Shown: piece after piece, positions 63,296 to 64,000 of the stretch
Numbering within the stretch: position 1 is the stretch's first letter
Layout: every line of letters starts with the position of its first letter
From: Manihot esculenta
Taxonomy: Eukaryota; Streptophyta; Magnoliopsida; Malpighiales; Euphorbiaceae
Direction of reading: 5' to 3'
DNA length: 64,000 bases
Assembly (NCBI RefSeq): GCF_001659605.2
Contig: NC_035164.2
Span: forward strand, 12,884,906-12,948,905
The notes under the pieces: generated by a model
Told to the model about the DNA's origin: nothing
What the model saw: only the letters and a program-made list of their open reading frames with translations
Database searches by the model: none
Position numbers and translations under genes: made by a program

Positions 63296-64000
63296 CAGCC
63301 AGTGATTTGGCCAGGTGATTTGCCCAAATCACCTGCTCAAATCACCCACATCCCAGGCAGTCCCTTTCCTTCTCCTTATTAATTTTTTCATATTTATGTT
63401 TAAACATTGAGGACAATGTTTGGAATAGGTGTGGGGGTACTGTTAGGTTCTTTATGCATTGATTCCATCATCTTTTGCTTTCTACTTGTGTCTTTTTGCT
63501 TCTTTTTGCATCTTTTTGCCCCATAAACACACACCAAAATTTTTTCTTCTTTCACACATTTTTTTTCACACACACACACAGAATTTTGACTTAGCTTTTG
63601 CCCTACTCAGCATAGATAACAAGGTTAAAAGAGCTTCCTATCTCATGACCCCATTGATTTTCCACCCCTTTAAGCCTAAATTGAATCATTCACAGTTTAA
63701 TACCTTCACTTAGGGAGTTCTTTTCTTGAATTGAATCCTTAAACTTGTTGTGGTCAAGGGAAATAAAAATATAAATACATGCAAATAAAAAGTTGGTGTA
63801 GCCCCCCGAGAGCTGATTTGCCCAAACTGTTATGAAAAGAAAAGAAAAAGAAAAACCAGCACAAAGCACAAATCATAAAAACTGTTCCAATGGCCAAATA
63901 AGCTATGAACAGAGCTAGTAGCCACTTGAACAAGTGACTGACTGAGTAACTGGGGGTGGGTATCACCAATATGCACCTTCGCGTAAAAAGGTTAGTGACT
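63296..64000 (+). other. 3' non-coding region, partial
   Basis: Matches 28190-28990 of the first element. It has the inverted repeat at 63315-63332, the two-part motif at 63407-63439, the CACACACACA tract near 63570 and the first copy of the ~130-bp repeat up to the window end (GAGTAACTGGGGGTG). I see no gene in it. Confidence 0.8.
63407..63439 (+). promoter_or_regulatory. Two-part purine motif, internal copy
   Basis: TTGAGGACAA, exactly ten bases, AGGTGTGGGGGTA. It is the third element showing this internal copy. The LTR-proximal partner should lie about 1 kb further right, outside the window. Confidence 0.6.

Larger units (their letters stand above)
58780..64000 (+). mobile_element. Non-autonomous Athila-like LTR retrotransposon, right end outside window
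   Basis: 5' LTR (58780-60212), PBS (60218-60235), gag, protease, truncated RT edge and 3' non-coding region, collinear with the first element. It carries the same RT-to-env deletion junction (about 63215) but retains the capsid and protease. The window ends inside the ~130-bp repeat of the 3' non-coding region. By comparison with the first element, the 3' LTR should start about 0.3 kb further on and end near 65.8 kb. It is inserted in the minus-strand element. Confidence 0.92.

Overview
This is plant nuclear DNA, most likely from a eudicot and from a centromeric or pericentromeric region. About 48 kb (1-24966 and 30753-53671) is one AT-rich tandem satellite with monomers of about 159-217 bp. 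The rest is nested LTR retrotransposons of the Athila (Ty3/gypsy) lineage. The plant assignment rests on the tRNA-Asp-type primer binding site, the Gag motif ITLRSGKEL, the DLGA protease and an ATHILA ORF-1-like protein. I cannot name the species. I see no host gene, tRNA, rRNA or CRISPR array.

Layout. Positions 1-10240 hold eleven copies of a 931-bp higher-order repeat (HOR) made of five monomers: A 216, B 217, C 159, D 170 and E 169 bp. From 10241 the HOR changes into deletion derivatives of 710, 772 and 592 bp, which are themselves arranged in larger periods (1641 bp, then 2666 bp). At 24967-30752 a 5786-bp non-autonomous Athila-like element sits inside one 931-bp unit. It has 1439/1443-bp LTRs and a TAAAC target duplication, and removing it plus one TAAAC restores 931 bp exactly. 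The HOR satellite continues to 39707. It then gives way to old, diverged monomers (39708-53671), which nevertheless contain a 5152-bp tandem duplication whose copies look identical (about 40396-45547 and 45548-50699).

The satellite ends at 53672 against an LTR-like fragment starting TGTAACGACCC. That fragment is cut at 54216 by a minus-strand Athila-like element (3' LTR, 3' non-coding region, broken ATHILA ORF-1/env-like gene). That element is in turn cut at 58780 by a plus-strand Athila-like element (5' LTR, PBS, gag, protease), which runs off the window.

How the pieces relate. The two plus-strand elements share one internal deletion. It fuses the first residues of the reverse-transcriptase region to the last ~30 codons of the env-like gene, which is still present in the minus-strand element. 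They are therefore copies of one deletion-derived, non-autonomous subfamily that must have been mobilised in trans. The first copy later also lost its capsid and protease regions. All three share a two-part purine-rich motif (TTGAGGACAA, 10 bp, AGGTGTGGGGGTA), present twice about 1 kb apart where both sites are visible, and many copies of an 18-bp inverted repeat, GTGATTTGCCCAAATCAC, in LTR and coding sequence alike. Monomer counts and comparisons were made by eye.
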